NCBI GenBank assembly: GCA_014383605.1
Contig: JACNHM010000229.1
Coordinates: 1 to 19,283, forward strand
Direction of reading: 5' to 3'
Origin: Chloroflexota bacterium
GTDB lineage: Bacteria > Chloroflexota > Anaerolineae > UBA3071
Length of the DNA stretch: 19,283 nucleotides
In this document: one piece after another, positions 1-6,704 of the stretch
Layout of the letters: the number at the start of each line of letters is the position of its first letter
How positions within the stretch are numbered: the first letter of the stretch is position 1
Translations under genes and position numbers: made by a program
Notes under the pieces: generated by a model
Databases searched by the model: none
The model's input: the letters and a program-made list of their open reading frames with translations, nothing else
What the model was told of the DNA's origin: nothing

Positions 1-35
1 TTTTATCCCAATTTATCCCAAGTTTATCCCAAATG
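1..35. repeat. Short tandem repeat, three copies of a ~10-nt unit
   Basis: Three near-identical copies of TTTATCCCAA lie in tandem at the very start of the window, followed at about 36-47 by a G-rich stretch (GGGGTTGGGAAA) that is partly complementary to the unit. This may be the right part of a hairpin whose other arm lies outside the window. It resembles in style, though not in sequence, the short-unit hairpins found further along. Confidence 0.6.
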
Positions 36-61
36 GGGTTGGGAAATCACTCACATGGAGC

Positions 62-77
62 TGGCCTGGCCAGGCCA
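62..77. promoter_or_regulatory. Perfect 16-bp palindrome, candidate operator of the toxin-antitoxin pair
   Basis: TGGCCTGGCCAGGCCA is a perfect 16-bp palindrome ending four bases before the -35 box of the promoter at 81-109. Ribbon-helix-helix antitoxins usually bind palindromes next to their own promoter as dimers of dimers, so this is the obvious candidate site for autoregulation. The palindrome is seen directly; its role is inferred. Confidence 0.5.
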
Positions 78-80
78 AAC

Positions 81-109
81 TTGACGTTAGCGAGAAGATG
101 GTGTATTAT
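81..109 (+). promoter_or_regulatory. Sigma-70-type promoter of the vapBC-like pair
   Basis: TTGACG (81-86) and TATTAT (104-109) are separated by exactly 17 nt. A start of transcription near 116 would give a leader of about 17 nt before the antitoxin ATG at 133, with the G-rich ribosome binding site AGGGGG at 121-126. Confidence 0.7.
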
Positions 110-132
110 TACCACTATGAAGGGGGAATAGG

Positions 133-435
133 ATGTCCACAAGAACAACTACAGCCGTCCAAAAAATGACGATATCTCTGCCTATGGTGTTGGCTGATCG
201 GTTGCGCGCTCTCGTCCCGCCACGCAAACGCAGCGCCTTCATCGCCGAAGCGCTGGAGGAGAGATTGTCGTTGGAGGAGCAAGCTCAAGCGCTGGAAGAA
301 GCGGCAGGCGTCTGGACTGATGAGCGCCACCCGGAGATGGCTACCGGCGAAGACATTGACCGCTGGCTGGCCGAATTGCGCGGCAATTGGGAAGAACGAT
401 GGGCCAGACTGAGCGGGGAAGCCGAGAATGGCTAG
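133..435 (+). CDS. Ribbon-helix-helix antitoxin (VapB-like)
   Basis: A 100-residue protein whose N-terminal half reads as a CopG/Arc-type ribbon-helix-helix fold: a short strand with KMTISLP (residues 11-17), then two helices up to about residue 46, with the second helix beginning at RSAFIAEALEERL. The acidic, Trp-rich C-terminal half (about 50-100) would be the part that wraps around and blocks the toxin. It starts with ATG seven bases after AGGGGG and ends inside the first codons of the PIN toxin (8-nt overlap), the usual antitoxin-first arrangement with translational coupling. It probably represses the promoter at 81-109 together with the toxin. The RHH assignment is from the sequence pattern; toxin pairing is from context. 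Confidence 0.8.
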   Translation: MSTRTTTAVQKMTISLPMVLADRLRALVPPRKRSAFIAEALEERLSLEEQAQALEEAAGVWTDERHPEMATGEDIDRWLAELRGNWEERWARLSGEAENG

Positions 436-814
436 ATATCTGCTCGACACCGGCCTTGTGATCCGTCACCTGCGCGGGGAGCGCCGTATCGTGCGGTTGC
501 TACGGGGGATTGGCAAGAGGGAACGGCTGACGATTTCCTCCATCACCCGCATCGAAGTGCTGGCTGGCATGCATCCTGAGGAACGATACCAAACACGCAA
601 GCTCCTTTCGCGTTTCTTGAACTATGATGTGACCAAAGAAATCGCCGACAGGACAGGCGATCTGCTGAGCGAGTACCGTCAACGGGGGCAGGCTATTGCC
701 CTACCCGACACCATCATCGCCGCCACAGCCCTTCAGCAGCAGCTAACCCTCATCACCCTCAATCCGAAAGACTATCCCTTCCAAGGCCTGAGCCTGTATC
801 CGCTGCCGGAGTGA
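428..814 (+). CDS. vapC: PIN-domain ribonuclease toxin (VapC-like)
   Basis: A 128-residue PIN-domain protein, the normal VapC length. The acidic metal-binding residues of the family are visible: Asp7 in YLLDTG, Glu43 in ITRIEVLAG, Asp94 in LPDTIIAATAL and Asp115 in LNPKDYPF. VapC toxins are Mg2+/Mn2+-dependent endoribonucleases, often cutting tRNA or rRNA, held inactive by the cognate antitoxin. The ATG lies within the last codons of the antitoxin gene (ATGGCTAG overlap). The 3' end runs 56 bp into the convergent murI gene, so the two transcripts are complementary there. The RNA target cannot be told from sequence. Confidence 0.9.
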   Translation: MARYLLDTGLVIRHLRGERRIVRLLRGIGKRERLTISSITRIEVLAGMHPEERYQTRKLLSRFLNYDVTKEIADRTGDLLSEYRQRGQAIALPDTIIAATALQQQLTLITLNPKDYPFQGLSLYPLPE

Positions 815-1628
815 GCACCCCTGCTGCCCACTCCGCTCGCCGTACCTCTCCTCTCTTCCCGACCAACCTCTCCACTATGTCCGCAAAGGGCTGCACCGCG
901 CCGCTGGTGTAGAGAATATGTCTTCCCTGTTGACCCGGCCGTGGATTGAGGAGGCCCCGCCGAGCCAGCATGCGCTGCACCTGCCGCGCCACCGCCGGCG
1001 CGGGATCAATCACCTCCACCCCCGGCCCCACCACCCGCTCGATGGCTGATCGCAGAAAGGGGTAATGCGTGCAGCCCAGCACGAGCACATCTATTCCCTC
1101 GTCCACCAATGGCCGCAGACAGCCCTGCAGCAGCGATTCGACCTCCGGGCCGTCCAGTTGCCCGGCCTCTATCCGCTCCACCAGGCCGGGACACACCCGC
1201 TGAATGACCGCCACGTCACGGGCGAAGCGCTGCATCAGCCGGGCGAAGGGCTCTCCCTCAAACGTGGCCGGCGTGGCCATCACCCCCACTTTGCCGCTGG
1301 CCGTGCGTTGGGCAGCCGGCTTCACCGCCGGTTCCATGCCCACGATGGGCACGTCGAACCGCCCCCGCAGGTGATAGAGCGCCGCCGCCGAGGCCGTGTT
1401 GCAGGCCACGACGATGAGCTTTGCTCCCTGGCCGAGCAGGAAACGAACGATGGCCTCTGCCAGGGCCTGAACCTCCTGCAGCGACCGTGCTCCATAAGGA
1501 CAATGGGCCTGATCGGCGAAGTAGATCGTGTCCTCGCCGGGCAACAGCGCCACAATCTCCCGCCACACCGAGAGGCCGCCCACACCCGAATCGAAAACAC
1601 CGACGGCCCCAAGTGGATTGCTACTCAT
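759..1628 (-). CDS. murI: Glutamate racemase
   Basis: A 289-residue glutamate racemase making D-glutamate for peptidoglycan. Family signatures are all present: VFDSGVGGLSV (11-21, Asp13), the first catalytic cysteine in VACNTASAAA (Cys76) and the second in VLGCTHYPF (Cys186, with His188). The start was set at the ATG at 1628, preceded by GGGAG at a good distance; the open frame continues upstream, but that part is only translated repeat DNA. The C-terminus overlaps vapC by 56 bp tail to tail. Upstream lies a leader of about 115 nt containing a heptanucleotide hairpin, and a promoter that faces that of the neighbouring dehydrogenase. Confidence 0.95.
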   Translation of the reverse strand: MSSNPLGAVGVFDSGVGGLSVWREIVALLPGEDTIYFADQAHCPYGARSLQEVQALAEAIVRFLLGQGAKLIVVACNTASAAALYHLRGRFDVPIVGMEPAVKPAAQRTASGKVGVMATPATFEGEPFARLMQRFARDVAVIQRVCPGLVERIEAGQLDGPEVESLLQGCLRPLVDEGIDVLVLGCTHYPFLRSAIERVVGPGVEVIDPAPAVARQVQRMLARRGLLNPRPGQQGRHILYTSGAVQPFADIVERLVGKRGEVRRAEWAAGVLTPAADTGSGLGRDSLSD

Positions 1629-1645
1629 ACTTCTTACTCCCGCCT

Positions 1646-1750
1646 CGTGAAGCGTAAAACGTGAAACGTGATTCAGATGCCACATCACCTCTTTCCGTTT
1701 TACGTTTTACGCTTTACGTTTTACGCATTACGTCCCCCGCATCACGTCCA
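1646..1750. repeat. Heptanucleotide-repeat hairpin in the murI leader
   Basis: This 105-nt stretch is 15 units of 7 nt in one continuous register. The left arm starts CGTGAAG, CGTAAAA, CGTGAAA, CGTGATT (1646-1673); three unrelated heptads form the loop (1674-1694); the right arm runs CCGTTTT, ACGTTTT, ACGCTTT, ACGTTTT, ACGCATT and on to 1750. Left units are the reverse complement of right units, so either strand can fold. It lies between the proposed murI transcription start (about 1743) and its ATG, so murI mRNA would carry it in the 5' leader. Confidence 0.8.
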
Positions 1751-1777
1751 TTGTAACACAGCCCTGCTCTTTGACAA
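1750..1777 (-). promoter_or_regulatory. Candidate murI promoter, facing the dehydrogenase promoter
   Basis: On the minus strand, TTGTCA (1777-1772) and TACAAT (1755-1750) are separated by 16 nt. The -35 box shares its bases with the -35 box of the opposing promoter at 1771-1799, so the two polymerases could not bind at once. Transcription would begin near 1743. Confidence 0.5.
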
Positions 1778-1799
1778 AGCCCTCCACCTGCGCGATAAT
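1771..1799 (+). promoter_or_regulatory. Sigma-70-type promoter of the hydroxyacid dehydrogenase
   Basis: Consensus TTGACA (1771-1776), a 17-nt spacer and GATAAT (1794-1799). Transcription from about 1806 gives a leader of roughly 34 nt before the ATG at 1840. Confidence 0.7.
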
Positions 1800-1839
1800 G
1801 CGCTGCATTCTGGCGGGGACTACACGCAGGAGATACGTT

Positions 1840-2739
1840 ATGTCAAAACCACAGATCGGATTCATCGGGCTGGGGATCATGGGCCGCCCCATGGCCAGGA
1901 ACTTGCTGAAGGCTGGCTACCCGCTGGTCGTGCATAACCGCAGCCGCGAGCCCGTACAGGAGCTTGTCGCTGCCGGCGCCGAAGAAGCCTTCACACCGCA
2001 AGAAATCGCCCAGAGAAGCCAGGTCATCATCACCATGCTGCCCGATTCGCCCGACGTGGAGCTGGTCGCCCTGGGACCCGAGGGCCTCATCGCCGGAGCC
2101 AGCGAAGGGGACATCTACGTGGACATGAGCACCATCGCCCCCCGCATAGCCGTCAAAGTCGCTGCGGCGATGGCGGAGAAAGGCGTGCGCTGCCTGGACG
2201 CGCCGGTGAGCGGCGGCGATGTGGGGGCCATCAACGCCACCCTGTCCATCATGGTCGGCGGCGACGCGGAGACGTTCCACGAGGTGCGGCCCATCTTCGA
2301 GGCCCTGGGCAAGACCATCACCCTGTGCGGCCCTAACGGCGCCGGCCAGACGGTGAAGGCCTGCAATCAGATCCAGGTAGCGCTGAACATCGTGGGCATG
2401 GCTGAGGCGTTGGTGCTGGGGGCCAAGGCGGGGGTAGACCCGGCCATCATCGTGCAGGTCCTGAGCGGCGGCTACGCCCAGTCGCGGGTGATGGATGCAC
2501 GGGGGGCGCGTGTCATCCGGGGCGACTTCCAGCCCGGCTTCCGGAGCCGCTTCCACTTCAAAGACCTGAACATCATCATGCAGACGGGGAATGACTACCG
2601 CGTGCCGCTGCCGGTGACCAGTCTGGTGCACGAACTGTTCGCGGCCATGCAAGCCGCCGGGCGAGGCGACCTGGATCACACAGGGGTCATCACGGTTCTG
2701 GAGGATCTGGCAGCGGTGCAAGCGCGAACGAAAGCGTAA
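1840..2739 (+). CDS. NAD(P)-dependent beta-hydroxyacid dehydrogenase (3-hydroxyisobutyrate dehydrogenase / tartronate semialdehyde reductase family)
   Basis: A 299-residue soluble oxidoreductase of full family length. The N-terminal Rossmann fold begins at once with GFIGLGIMG (7-15). The substrate-binding signature DAPVSGGDVGA is at 120-130, the catalytic lysine is Lys173 in GAGQTVKACNQ, and a second conserved lysine is Lys241 in FKDLNI. The family reversibly oxidises 3-hydroxyisobutyrate, D-glycerate (from tartronate semialdehyde) or related beta-hydroxyacids; the sequence alone does not settle which. The ATG at 1840 follows a purine-rich CAGGAGA and places the dinucleotide site at the N-terminus, so upstream in-frame codons were rejected. 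It stands alone between a promoter and a convergent gene 15 bp away. Confidence 0.9.
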   Translation: MSKPQIGFIGLGIMGRPMARNLLKAGYPLVVHNRSREPVQELVAAGAEEAFTPQEIAQRSQVIITMLPDSPDVELVALGPEGLIAGASEGDIYVDMSTIAPRIAVKVAAAMAEKGVRCLDAPVSGGDVGAINATLSIMVGGDAETFHEVRPIFEALGKTITLCGPNGAGQTVKACNQIQVALNIVGMAEALVLGAKAGVDPAIIVQVLSGGYAQSRVMDARGARVIRGDFQPGFRSRFHFKDLNIIMQTGNDYRVPLPVTSLVHELFAAMQAAGRGDLDHTGVITVLEDLAAVQARTKA

Positions 2740-2754
2740 CCGCTTCGTTCCGCA

Positions 2755-3747
2755 TCAGGGGCGAATGACAACGGGCATGCCGATGTAGGCCAGATTGTAC
2801 AGGGTAATCGCTGCCTCGTTGCTCAGCATGATGCAGCCGAAGGTAATCGGCACGCCCACAGCGTTGGCCCAGATGGTGACGCCGGTGGAGGCGTTCACCG
2901 GCAGGCCGTGGATGCCATTCTCGCTGGCCCCAGCGTAGTAGATGCCCAGCCAGTAGGGCATCCAGAAGCCGAACGAGGAGCCGTAGGCGTTACGGATCTT
3001 GCTCTGCACACTGAACGTGCCCGTGCGGGTGCCCGCGCCCGTCCGTCCCGTGGAGCAGGGCCAGTTGTAGAGCAGACTGTCGCCGCGGTAGAGGTAGCAG
3101 CGCTGCTGGGAAATGTACACGACAAAACTCAGCCCCGTTCCCGGCGGCGCAGCGCCGCCCGACGAGCCGCCAGCCGGTATGCGCAACACCTGCCCCACGG
3201 TGATCAGCGAGGGGTTGGCCAGCCCGTTGGCATAGGCGATGGCCGCCGCCGTCGTGCCATAGCGGGCGGCGATGCCGGACAGATGCTCGCCAGGCTGCAC
3301 CCGATGGGTGCGCTCCGCGCTGGGGGTCGGAGCGGGGGTGTTTCCCGCTCCGGGGATCGTCAGCCGCTGGCCCACGTACACGAAGTCCGAGTTGGTGATG
3401 CCATTGGCCTGCGCCATCGCCGCCAGGCTGACGCCGTGGCGGGCGGCGATGCCGCTCAGCGTATCGCCCGGCTGCACAACGTAGACGGACGAGGACGCAG
3501 TGGGAACCGCTGCGCCGCCGCCGGGGATGACCAGCCGCTGCCCGTACCAGATGAAGTTGGCATCGCGCAGCGCGTTGGCTTGCACCAGCGCCGTCACGCT
3601 CACACCGTAGCGCCTGGCGATGCCGGACAGGCTCTCCCCCGGCTGCACGACGTGCACCCGCGAGTCAGCGGCCGTGGGCGTAACGTTCCCCGCCCACAGG
3701 GTCACCAGCAAGCACAGAACCAATGCGACACGCATCCAACGGCTCAT
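2755..3747 (-). CDS. Secreted triple-LysM L,D-transpeptidase (YkuD family)
   Basis: A 330-residue exported cell-wall enzyme. Residues 1-28 form a signal peptide (basic MSRWMR, a hydrophobic stretch, then TPTAADS). Three LysM peptidoglycan-binding repeats follow at about 31-76, 88-133 and 147-192, each with a VQPG(E/D)xLSGIA start, joined by Pro/Ser/Gly-rich linkers. The YkuD domain covers 207-330, with catalytic His280 (IHG) and Cys305 in FGCIMLSN, a variant of the more usual SHGCxR. The enzyme should make 3-3 cross-links in peptidoglycan or anchor proteins to it. The ATG at 3747 follows AGGAG at seven bases; a longer open frame upstream is only the intergenic repeat in translation. Confidence 0.93.
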   Translation of the reverse strand: MSRWMRVALVLCLLVTLWAGNVTPTAADSRVHVVQPGESLSGIARRYGVSVTALVQANALRDANFIWYGQRLVIPGGGAAVPTASSSVYVVQPGDTLSGIAARHGVSLAAMAQANGITNSDFVYVGQRLTIPGAGNTPAPTPSAERTHRVQPGEHLSGIAARYGTTAAAIAYANGLANPSLITVGQVLRIPAGGSSGGAAPPGTGLSFVVYISQQRCYLYRGDSLLYNWPCSTGRTGAGTRTGTFSVQSKIRNAYGSSFGFWMPYWLGIYYAGASENGIHGLPVNASTGVTIWANAVGVPITFGCIMLSNEAAITLYNLAYIGMPVVIRP

Positions 3748-3780
3748 AGTCTGCTCTCCTGCGCTCGATTCAACGGGCAT

Positions 3781-3809
3781 ACCATACACCAAAACGCCCG
3801 ATATGTCAA
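3781..3809 (-). promoter_or_regulatory. Promoter of the LysM/L,D-transpeptidase gene
   Basis: On the minus strand, consensus TTGACA (3809-3804), a 17-nt spacer, and TATGGT (3786-3781). It gives a leader of roughly 27 nt before the ATG at 3747. The repeat hairpin at 3817-3886 lies just upstream of the -35 box and so outside this transcript. Confidence 0.65.
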
Positions 3810-3816
3810 GTCGGGT

Positions 3817-3886
3817 GAGTTCCGTGTTCGAGGTTTGGGGTTCGGGGTTCCGCGCCGAACACAGAACGCCGAACCCCGAACTTCCG
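3817..3886. repeat. Heptanucleotide-repeat hairpin (GGGTTCG type)
   Basis: Ten 7-nt units in continuous register between two divergent genes. Left units include GTGTTCG, AGGTTTG, GGGTTCG, GGGTTCC; right units include GCGCCGA, ACGCCGA, ACCCCGA. An exact 11-bp inverted match pairs 3840-3850 with 3871-3881 (GTTCGGGGTTC). It is unrelated in sequence to the hairpins at 1646, 13671 and 16908 but has the same design. Confidence 0.8.
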
Positions 3887-3911
3887 AGCCACATGAAAGA
3901 AAGGGCCAGCA

Positions 3912-4484
3912 TTGTCCACAGAAACCTGGACGGTAACGAATTCCACCCTCTTGCTCGACCGCGCCCCCTGGCTGCGGGTGTGGGAGCAGGACGTCACCCT
4001 GCTCAACGGCAGCCGCATCGCAGGCTACCTGCTCACGGAAGGGCGAGACTATGCCATGATCTTCGCCCTGACCGCAGATGGCCGCGTGCCGCTGGTGCGG
4101 CAGTACAAGCACGGCATTGGCCAGGCGGTATACGAACTGCCGGGCGGCTATCTGGACGATGGCGAGGAACCGCTGGCCTGTGCTCAAAGGGAGCTACTGG
4201 AAGAGACCGGCTACGTCTGCCAGCGCTGGCAGTCATTCGGCAGCCTGGTCGTTGACAGCAACCGCAGCCATGACCGCGCCCATCTCTTCCTGGGCACGGG
4301 CGCTCACCGCGTGGCTGCACCGCGCCTGGACGAGACGGAGAGCCTCACCTGCACGCTGCACACGCCGGCGGAATTGTGGGCCATGGTGCACGACGGCGAG
4401 ATCGAGACCCTGGCCACGGTGGCCGGCATTCTGCGGGCGCTGGACAGGCTGGAGGCAAACGCGGGGCAGGGAGTGAAAGACTGA
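3912..4484 (+). CDS. Nudix hydrolase, ADP-ribose pyrophosphatase-like
   Basis: A 190-residue Nudix enzyme. The Nudix box is perfect: Gly79, five residues, Glu85, seven residues, then RELLEETGY (93-101), which binds the catalytic Mg2+. The preceding PLVRQYKHGIGQAVYELPGGYLDDGE stretch is typical of the ADP-sugar pyrophosphatase branch that clears ADP-ribose, though the substrate is inferred. I chose the TTG at 3912 as the start because AAAGGG lies six bases upstream and no in-frame ATG is closer; the ATG at 3893 is in another frame. It is a single gene, with a separate promoter for the next gene downstream. Confidence 0.88.
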   Translation: MSTETWTVTNSTLLLDRAPWLRVWEQDVTLLNGSRIAGYLLTEGRDYAMIFALTADGRVPLVRQYKHGIGQAVYELPGGYLDDGEEPLACAQRELLEETGYVCQRWQSFGSLVVDSNRSHDRAHLFLGTGAHRVAAPRLDETESLTCTLHTPAELWAMVHDGEIETLATVAGILRALDRLEANAGQGVKD

Positions 4485-4529
4485 GACCTGTCCTCCTGCA
4501 GCCTGCTCAAGCCCACGCGGGTCAGTTTA

Positions 4530-4558
4530 TTGTCCTGTGGGCACCGCTCTGGTATAAT
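4530..4558 (+). promoter_or_regulatory. Strong sigma-70 promoter of the five-gene plus-strand operon
   Basis: TTGTCC (4530-4535), a 17-nt spacer and a perfect TATAAT (4553-4558), with an extended -10 TG at 4550-4551. It lies in the 132-bp gap between the Nudix gene and the gene at 4617. Transcription near 4565 gives a leader of about 52 nt. Confidence 0.8.
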
Positions 4559-4616
4559 GGTCTGGCACAATCAGTGATCAGCCACTACTTCAAAGAGTTT
4601 CAGAGGAGGCCAGACT

Positions 4617-5282
4617 GTGGAACAAATCAATCGCGGCGTCGTCATCATCAAACCCAAAGCACCGTTCTTGGAATGGGTCAACAGAGACCCTACGTTGTCG
4701 TCGCCCATCTCCATGCAAAACCTGCTGGAAGACTGCACAGTACTCTTGGTGCCTGATCTCTACAGCCTGGAAGACATGTTGGATTACCTGGAACCATTCA
4801 AGCCCCTGCTGTTTGAGATGGAGCTGGCAGGCTGGTACCTGGATCCCGCAACCTGGCCGGCCGAGCGTACAGCCGAGGTGTTCAATGCCTGGTTCGAACT
4901 CGAAGCCCATTCCATGGTGTGGGACGTGGTAGACGCCCCCATCGAAAAAGAAAGCAGTAGAACCATTGATGTTACCGGTACCTGGATCGTCGTCTCCAGC
5001 CCTGACCTTGACGACGATTACCTGTACATGGAAACCACACCCTACGTCACGCTCCAACAGGATGGCAGTGAGGTCAGTGGGGAGTTTCAGATCGGCCTGA
5101 TTGCTGGCTCGCTTTCTGGTCAACTGGATGGGGATCGCGTCTGGTTCAGCTTTGAGGCCATGGACGAGATGGATCCGGTCAACGGCGCCGGAACTATCAC
5201 GCTGCAAGGCAAACGCCTGATCCTGAAGCTGATGTTCCACTTCGGTGACGAATTCATCTTTGAGTGTAAGCAAGGGGCATGA
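4617..5282 (+). CDS. Two-domain protein of unknown function (VVIIKPKAPFLEWV family N-terminus, beta-rich C-terminus)
   Basis: A 221-residue protein with no signal peptide or membrane segment. The N-terminal ~110 residues, from NRGVVIIKPKAPFLEWVN to WFELEAHSMVWDV, resemble a widespread uncharacterised bacterial family with the pattern KPK.PFL.W ... S.V.LLP ... WP.....F..WF....HSM. The C-terminal ~100 residues (from TGTWIVVS) alternate short hydrophobic strands and glycines, like a small lipocalin-like or barrel domain. The GTG start at 4617 follows a strong GAGGAGG at seven bases. It is the first gene behind the promoter at 4530 and its last codons overlap the next gene by 4 nt. I do not know its function. 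Confidence 0.8.
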   Translation: MEQINRGVVIIKPKAPFLEWVNRDPTLSSPISMQNLLEDCTVLLVPDLYSLEDMLDYLEPFKPLLFEMELAGWYLDPATWPAERTAEVFNAWFELEAHSMVWDVVDAPIEKESSRTIDVTGTWIVVSSPDLDDDYLYMETTPYVTLQQDGSEVSGEFQIGLIAGSLSGQLDGDRVWFSFEAMDEMDPVNGAGTITLQGKRLILKLMFHFGDEFIFECKQGA

Positions 5283-6247
5283 GAACACCCATGACAAAAC
5301 GCCCATCCTGGCCCAAATGGCCACGCCCCTCCACCCGCGCCTTCATCCGCGAGGCGCGGCGCACGCCCGGCTTCTCCTTCTTCGACTGGCTGCATGGTTA
5401 CGTCTATGCACGCTGGCCCTATCTCTACATTGGCATCGGGACCGGAGAGCATCCGCTGGCCCGCACCTTTGCGCCCCTGGTGCGCAGGCTATCGCCGCTG
5501 TTCTCGCCCCGGCCAACCGATGACCAAAACCCCGATCGCGTCACCTTCGCCGACACCTACCACGGCAAGGTCGTGCCCCTGGAGGCGGCCACGCGGCTGG
5601 TCACCGTGCAACAGGAGATCACCCTGACCGATCTGGAGCAAGTGATCCCCTATGCCAAGGCCCGCGACATCGTGCTGCGCAACCCCGACCACATCGTGGT
5701 GCTGGAGTGTCCCTGCCGCGCCGCACGCCCTAACCCCTGCCTGCCGCTGGACGTTTGTCTCATCGTCGGCGAGCCTTTCGCCAGTTTCATCATCGAGCAC
5801 CACCCGCGCCGCTCCCGCTGGATCACACAGGGAGAAGCTGTGGAGATCCTGCAGGCCGAGCAGGAGCGAGGGCACGTGTCCCATGCCTTCTTCAAAGACG
5901 CCATGCTGGGCCGCTTCTATGCCATCTGTAACTGCTGTGCTTGCTGCTGCGGGGCGATGCAGGCCTGGCAGCACGGCACGCCGATGCTGGCCTCCTCCGG
6001 CTACGTCGCCCGGGTGGACGCCAGCCGCTGCGCCGCCTGCGGCACGTGCAGTCAGTTCTGCCAGTTCGGGGCGATTGCGGTGACCGATGGCCGTGCCGTC
6101 GTGGACGGTACGCTCTGCATGGGCTGCGGCGTCTGCGTCTCCAAGTGCGAGCAGGGAGCGCTCTCGCTGCTGCGCGATCCGAGCAGAGGCGAGCCGCTGC
6201 AGATTCACGAACTGATGGCCCAGGCAGCCAGCACCACCCGGATCTGA
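5279..6247 (+). CDS. Cysteine-rich multi-cluster 4Fe-4S protein
   Basis: A 322-residue protein with three cysteine regions. Residues 144-160 hold CPCR...C.....C (Cys144, 146, 154, 160). Residues 217-224 read CNCCACCC, an unusual cluster of six cysteines in eight positions. The C-terminal part is a classic 2[4Fe-4S] ferredoxin, CAACGTCSQFC (251-261) and CMGCGVCVSKC (280-290). No membrane segment is obvious. It is probably a cytoplasmic electron carrier or an Fe-S-dependent enzyme of unknown reaction. The annotated ATG overlaps the upstream gene, but AAGGGG at 5272-5277 is too close to it; the ATG at 5291, four codons later, is an alternative start. Membership of the 4617-9680 operon is inferred from spacing. 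Confidence 0.85.
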   Translation: MRTPMTKRPSWPKWPRPSTRAFIREARRTPGFSFFDWLHGYVYARWPYLYIGIGTGEHPLARTFAPLVRRLSPLFSPRPTDDQNPDRVTFADTYHGKVVPLEAATRLVTVQQEITLTDLEQVIPYAKARDIVLRNPDHIVVLECPCRAARPNPCLPLDVCLIVGEPFASFIIEHHPRRSRWITQGEAVEILQAEQERGHVSHAFFKDAMLGRFYAICNCCACCCGAMQAWQHGTPMLASSGYVARVDASRCAACGTCSQFCQFGAIAVTDGRAVVDGTLCMGCGVCVSKCEQGALSLLRDPSRGEPLQIHELMAQAASTTRI

Positions 6248-6273
6248 AGCCGAAGAAGAGGAGGAGGCAAACG

Positions 6274-6702
6274 ATGACAAGCCGTAAGCAATGGATCTAC
6301 GACCCCCATTCGGGCGGCAGGAAGATCCCTGACGCAGTCAAGGTTCGCACCGAAGAGAGAATCCGACGCTATGCCGAGCAGCATTTCCCCGGTCGCTACA
6401 CGAAGCTCGACATCCGCTTCCGTGGTCAGTTCTGCTACATTGACGCCTACACCGAGCCGATCCCCTGGGAAGGCTGGCCTCCCGAAGACTGGCATGAGAC
6501 GCAGGAAGAGATGATCGAGCGATTGCGCAACACGCCCACCCACCTGTGCCGCCTGCGCTACCATGGCGATGAGGAGCGCTGGGCTTTCGCCTTTTACACC
6601 TACAGCAACCAGAGATACGAACCGACCTTCTTTCCCTCAGGTAGCCTTGAGGGCACACCAGAAGAGGCATTCCACGTATCCGCGGAGGCATACCTGGAAT
6701 AG
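6274..6702 (+). CDS. Small conserved protein of unknown function
   Basis: A 142-residue soluble protein beginning MTSRKQWIYDPHSGGRKIP. It is rich in aromatic and charged residues, with runs such as YTKLDIRFRGQFCYIDAY and RYHGDEERWAFAFYTY that look like strands of a compact domain. I recall close relatives in cyanobacteria and Chloroflexota described only as hypothetical. The ATG at 6274 follows a near-perfect GAGGAGG at six bases; the open frame reaching further upstream belongs to another reading of the Fe-S gene. It sits 26 bp behind that gene and 2 bp ahead of the transporter, so it is probably co-transcribed. Confidence 0.82.
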   Translation: MTSRKQWIYDPHSGGRKIPDAVKVRTEERIRRYAEQHFPGRYTKLDIRFRGQFCYIDAYTEPIPWEGWPPEDWHETQEEMIERLRNTPTHLCRLRYHGDEERWAFAFYTYSNQRYEPTFFPSGSLEGTPEEAFHVSAEAYLE

Positions 6703-6704
6703 GG

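Noticed and set aside
1..35. A CRISPR-like array at the window start
   Set aside because: The units are only about 10 nt and directly abut, with no spacers and no cas gene in view.
1629..1688. N-terminal extension of murI
   Set aside because: The extra residues (HVSRFTLHEA and so on) are translated heptad repeat, and the ATG at 1628 has the ribosome site.
2908..3936. A 342-codon plus-strand frame over the LysM gene
   Set aside because: It is rich in Arg, Gly and Ala without domains and lies antisense to a clear LysM/YkuD gene; typical of GC-rich antisense shadows.
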